Under the pieces are notes generated by a model, which was not told the DNA's origin, did not search any database, and saw nothing but the letters and a program-made list of their open reading frames with translations. This document shows positions 63,272 to 64,000 of a stretch of 64,000 nucleotides of DNA, in pieces. The position numbers and the translations under genes were made by a program. The stretch is from JABDPF01 sp037384065 (lineage in GTDB: Bacteria > Pseudomonadota > Gammaproteobacteria > Xanthomonadales > SZUA-36): NCBI GenBank assembly GCA_037384065.1, contig JARROJ010000003.1:1-64000 (forward strand), in the 5' to 3' direction. The stretch's first letter is position 1. Each line of letters opens with the position of its first letter.

Positions 63272-64000
63272 TCAGTTGCGGGTGAAGAGCCGCCAGGACC
63301 AGGCCGGCAGTTCCATCTCGAGGTCCGGCGCCAGCGAGCGCTCGGCGTCGGAGCCGAAATCCCGCCACGCGCCCGCGTAGCGATCCCCGGCAAGATGCAC
63401 CGAAAGGTCCTCCGCGGAGAAGTTGAAGATCCCGAATACCGCGTGGTCGCCCTGCTCGCGGTAAAAGCTGAGCACGCGGTCGGGCGCCGAGTTGGCGACC
63501 TGCTCCATCGGCGCGCCCCAGGCGCCGTTCCACAGCGCCCGATTGGCCTGCTTCAGCGCAAACAGCCGCCGGTACAGATCGCCGATCGGATGGTCCCGCC
63601 ACGCGATCGGATCGCGCTCGAAAAACGCCAGGCGCTGCGGGTTCCCGGCCTCCTGGCCGTTGTAGATCAGCGGTATGCCGCGGCTGGCCACCGACAGCAC
63701 GATGGCGGCTTCCAGCGCCGGGCCGAAGGCTTCGAATTGCGTGCCCTCCCAGGCGTTCTTGTCGTGGTTGCTGACGAACAGCATGCGCATGGCGTCGGAC
63801 GGCCAGGAATTTTCGTCGTCGTAGTGATAGCCGGTCAGCGCCGTCACGTCGGCCTCGCCCCGCGCGACGCGCCGCACCGTGTCGTACCAGTCCCAGGAGT
63901 AGCTCGCATCGAAGGCGCGGGCGTGCAGGTCGCGGGTGTTCCACTCGGCCAGCAGGAACACCGGCTTGATGCGCTCCAGCCGGGCGCGGACGCCGTTCCA
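63272..64000 (-). CDS. Alpha-amylase family (GH13) protein, N-terminal part beyond window
   Basis: The last 243 codons are present; the frame continues past the window end. Visible GH13 motifs are FLLAEW (acid/base Glu) and FVSNHDKNAWEG (the third catalytic Asp), followed by IPLIYNGQEAG and a C-terminal beta domain ending SWRLFTRN. It is 24 bases upstream of malQ and on the same strand, so it probably belongs to the operon. Exact specificity cannot be judged without the N terminus. Confidence 0.9.
   Translation of the reverse strand, partial: WNGVRARLERIKPVFLLAEWNTRDLHARAFDASYSWDWYDTVRRVARGEADVTALTGYHYDDENSWPSDAMRMLFVSNHDKNAWEGTQFEAFGPALEAAIVLSVASRGIPLIYNGQEAGNPQRLAFFERDPIAWRDHPIGDLYRRLFALKQANRALWNGAWGAPMEQVANSAPDRVLSFYREQGDHAVFGIFNFSAEDLSVHLAGDRYAGAWRDFGSDAERSLAPDLEMELPAWSWRLFTRN

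Overview
The window is GC-rich, gene-dense bacterial chromosome and looks gammaproteobacterial. The evidence is gene order. The run mreB-mreC-mreD-mrdA-rodA-mltB-rlpA-dacA-ybeD-lipB-lipA is the classic elongasome/lipoate block. argS is followed directly by an FtsN-like SPOR gene, with priA nearby. ttcA, ydcH, yrdA-like, DUF3025 and DUF4381 genes are also typical. The C-terminal module of the sugar dehydrogenase at 57-58.6 kb resembles modules I associate with Wenzhouxiangella-like lineages; that placement is inference. I see no phage, insertion sequence, CRISPR array or integrase, so this is mainly core chromosome with scattered accessory genes.

Layout. 0-8.8 kb: the end of an intradiol dioxygenase, an rsgA group, an SDR with a signal peptide, a dapB of actinobacterial type, ydcH/ttcA, and a TRAP transporter (binding protein and large permease in convergent orientation, no small permease). 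8.75-9.06 kb: an AT-rich divergent intergenic region with three perfect DnaA boxes. 9-20.6 kb: argS-SPOR, then a compact moxR-DUF58-DUF4381-batA-batBC-batD operon on the minus strand, then priA. 20.7-34 kb: mscL, the tail-specific protease prc, and the long minus-strand lipoate/cell-wall-elongation block. 34-43 kb: a PfkB kinase, an elongator tRNA-Met with its own promoter and terminator, a BON-MscS channel divergent from two single-domain cyclic-nucleotide-binding proteins, small membrane proteins, a lipoprotein cytochrome c, a serine hydrolase and nadB. 43.6-52 kb: pgm-ypfJ, an NRDE protein, an MFS permease and a 1047-residue Asp-box propeller protein. 52-57 kb: ATP-grasp, MAPEG, an orphan PycTM (Pycsar effector-like) protein, a class I-type HMG-CoA reductase with an extra N-terminal domain, a palindromic repeat and an unknown secreted/cytosolic gene pair. 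57-64 kb: a PQQ-type sugar dehydrogenase, an amidohydrolase, and a glgX-malQ-alpha-amylase glucan operon cut by the window end.

Functional themes. The mre/mrd/rlpA/mltB/dacA genes build and trim the side-wall peptidoglycan, and lipB/lipA make protein-bound lipoate. moxR-bat encodes a chaperone and von Willebrand-factor membrane complex. glgX, malQ, the amylase and pgm handle alpha-glucan breakdown and glucose-phosphate interconversion. The best candidates for something new are the DnaA-box cluster before argS, the orphan PycTM protein, the two stand-alone CNB proteins beside an MscS channel (a possible split cyclic-nucleotide-gated channel), the HMG-CoA reductase with its extra domain, and the nested palindromic repeat at 55.84-55.94 kb. 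Everything here was read by eye from translations; no similarity searches were run.
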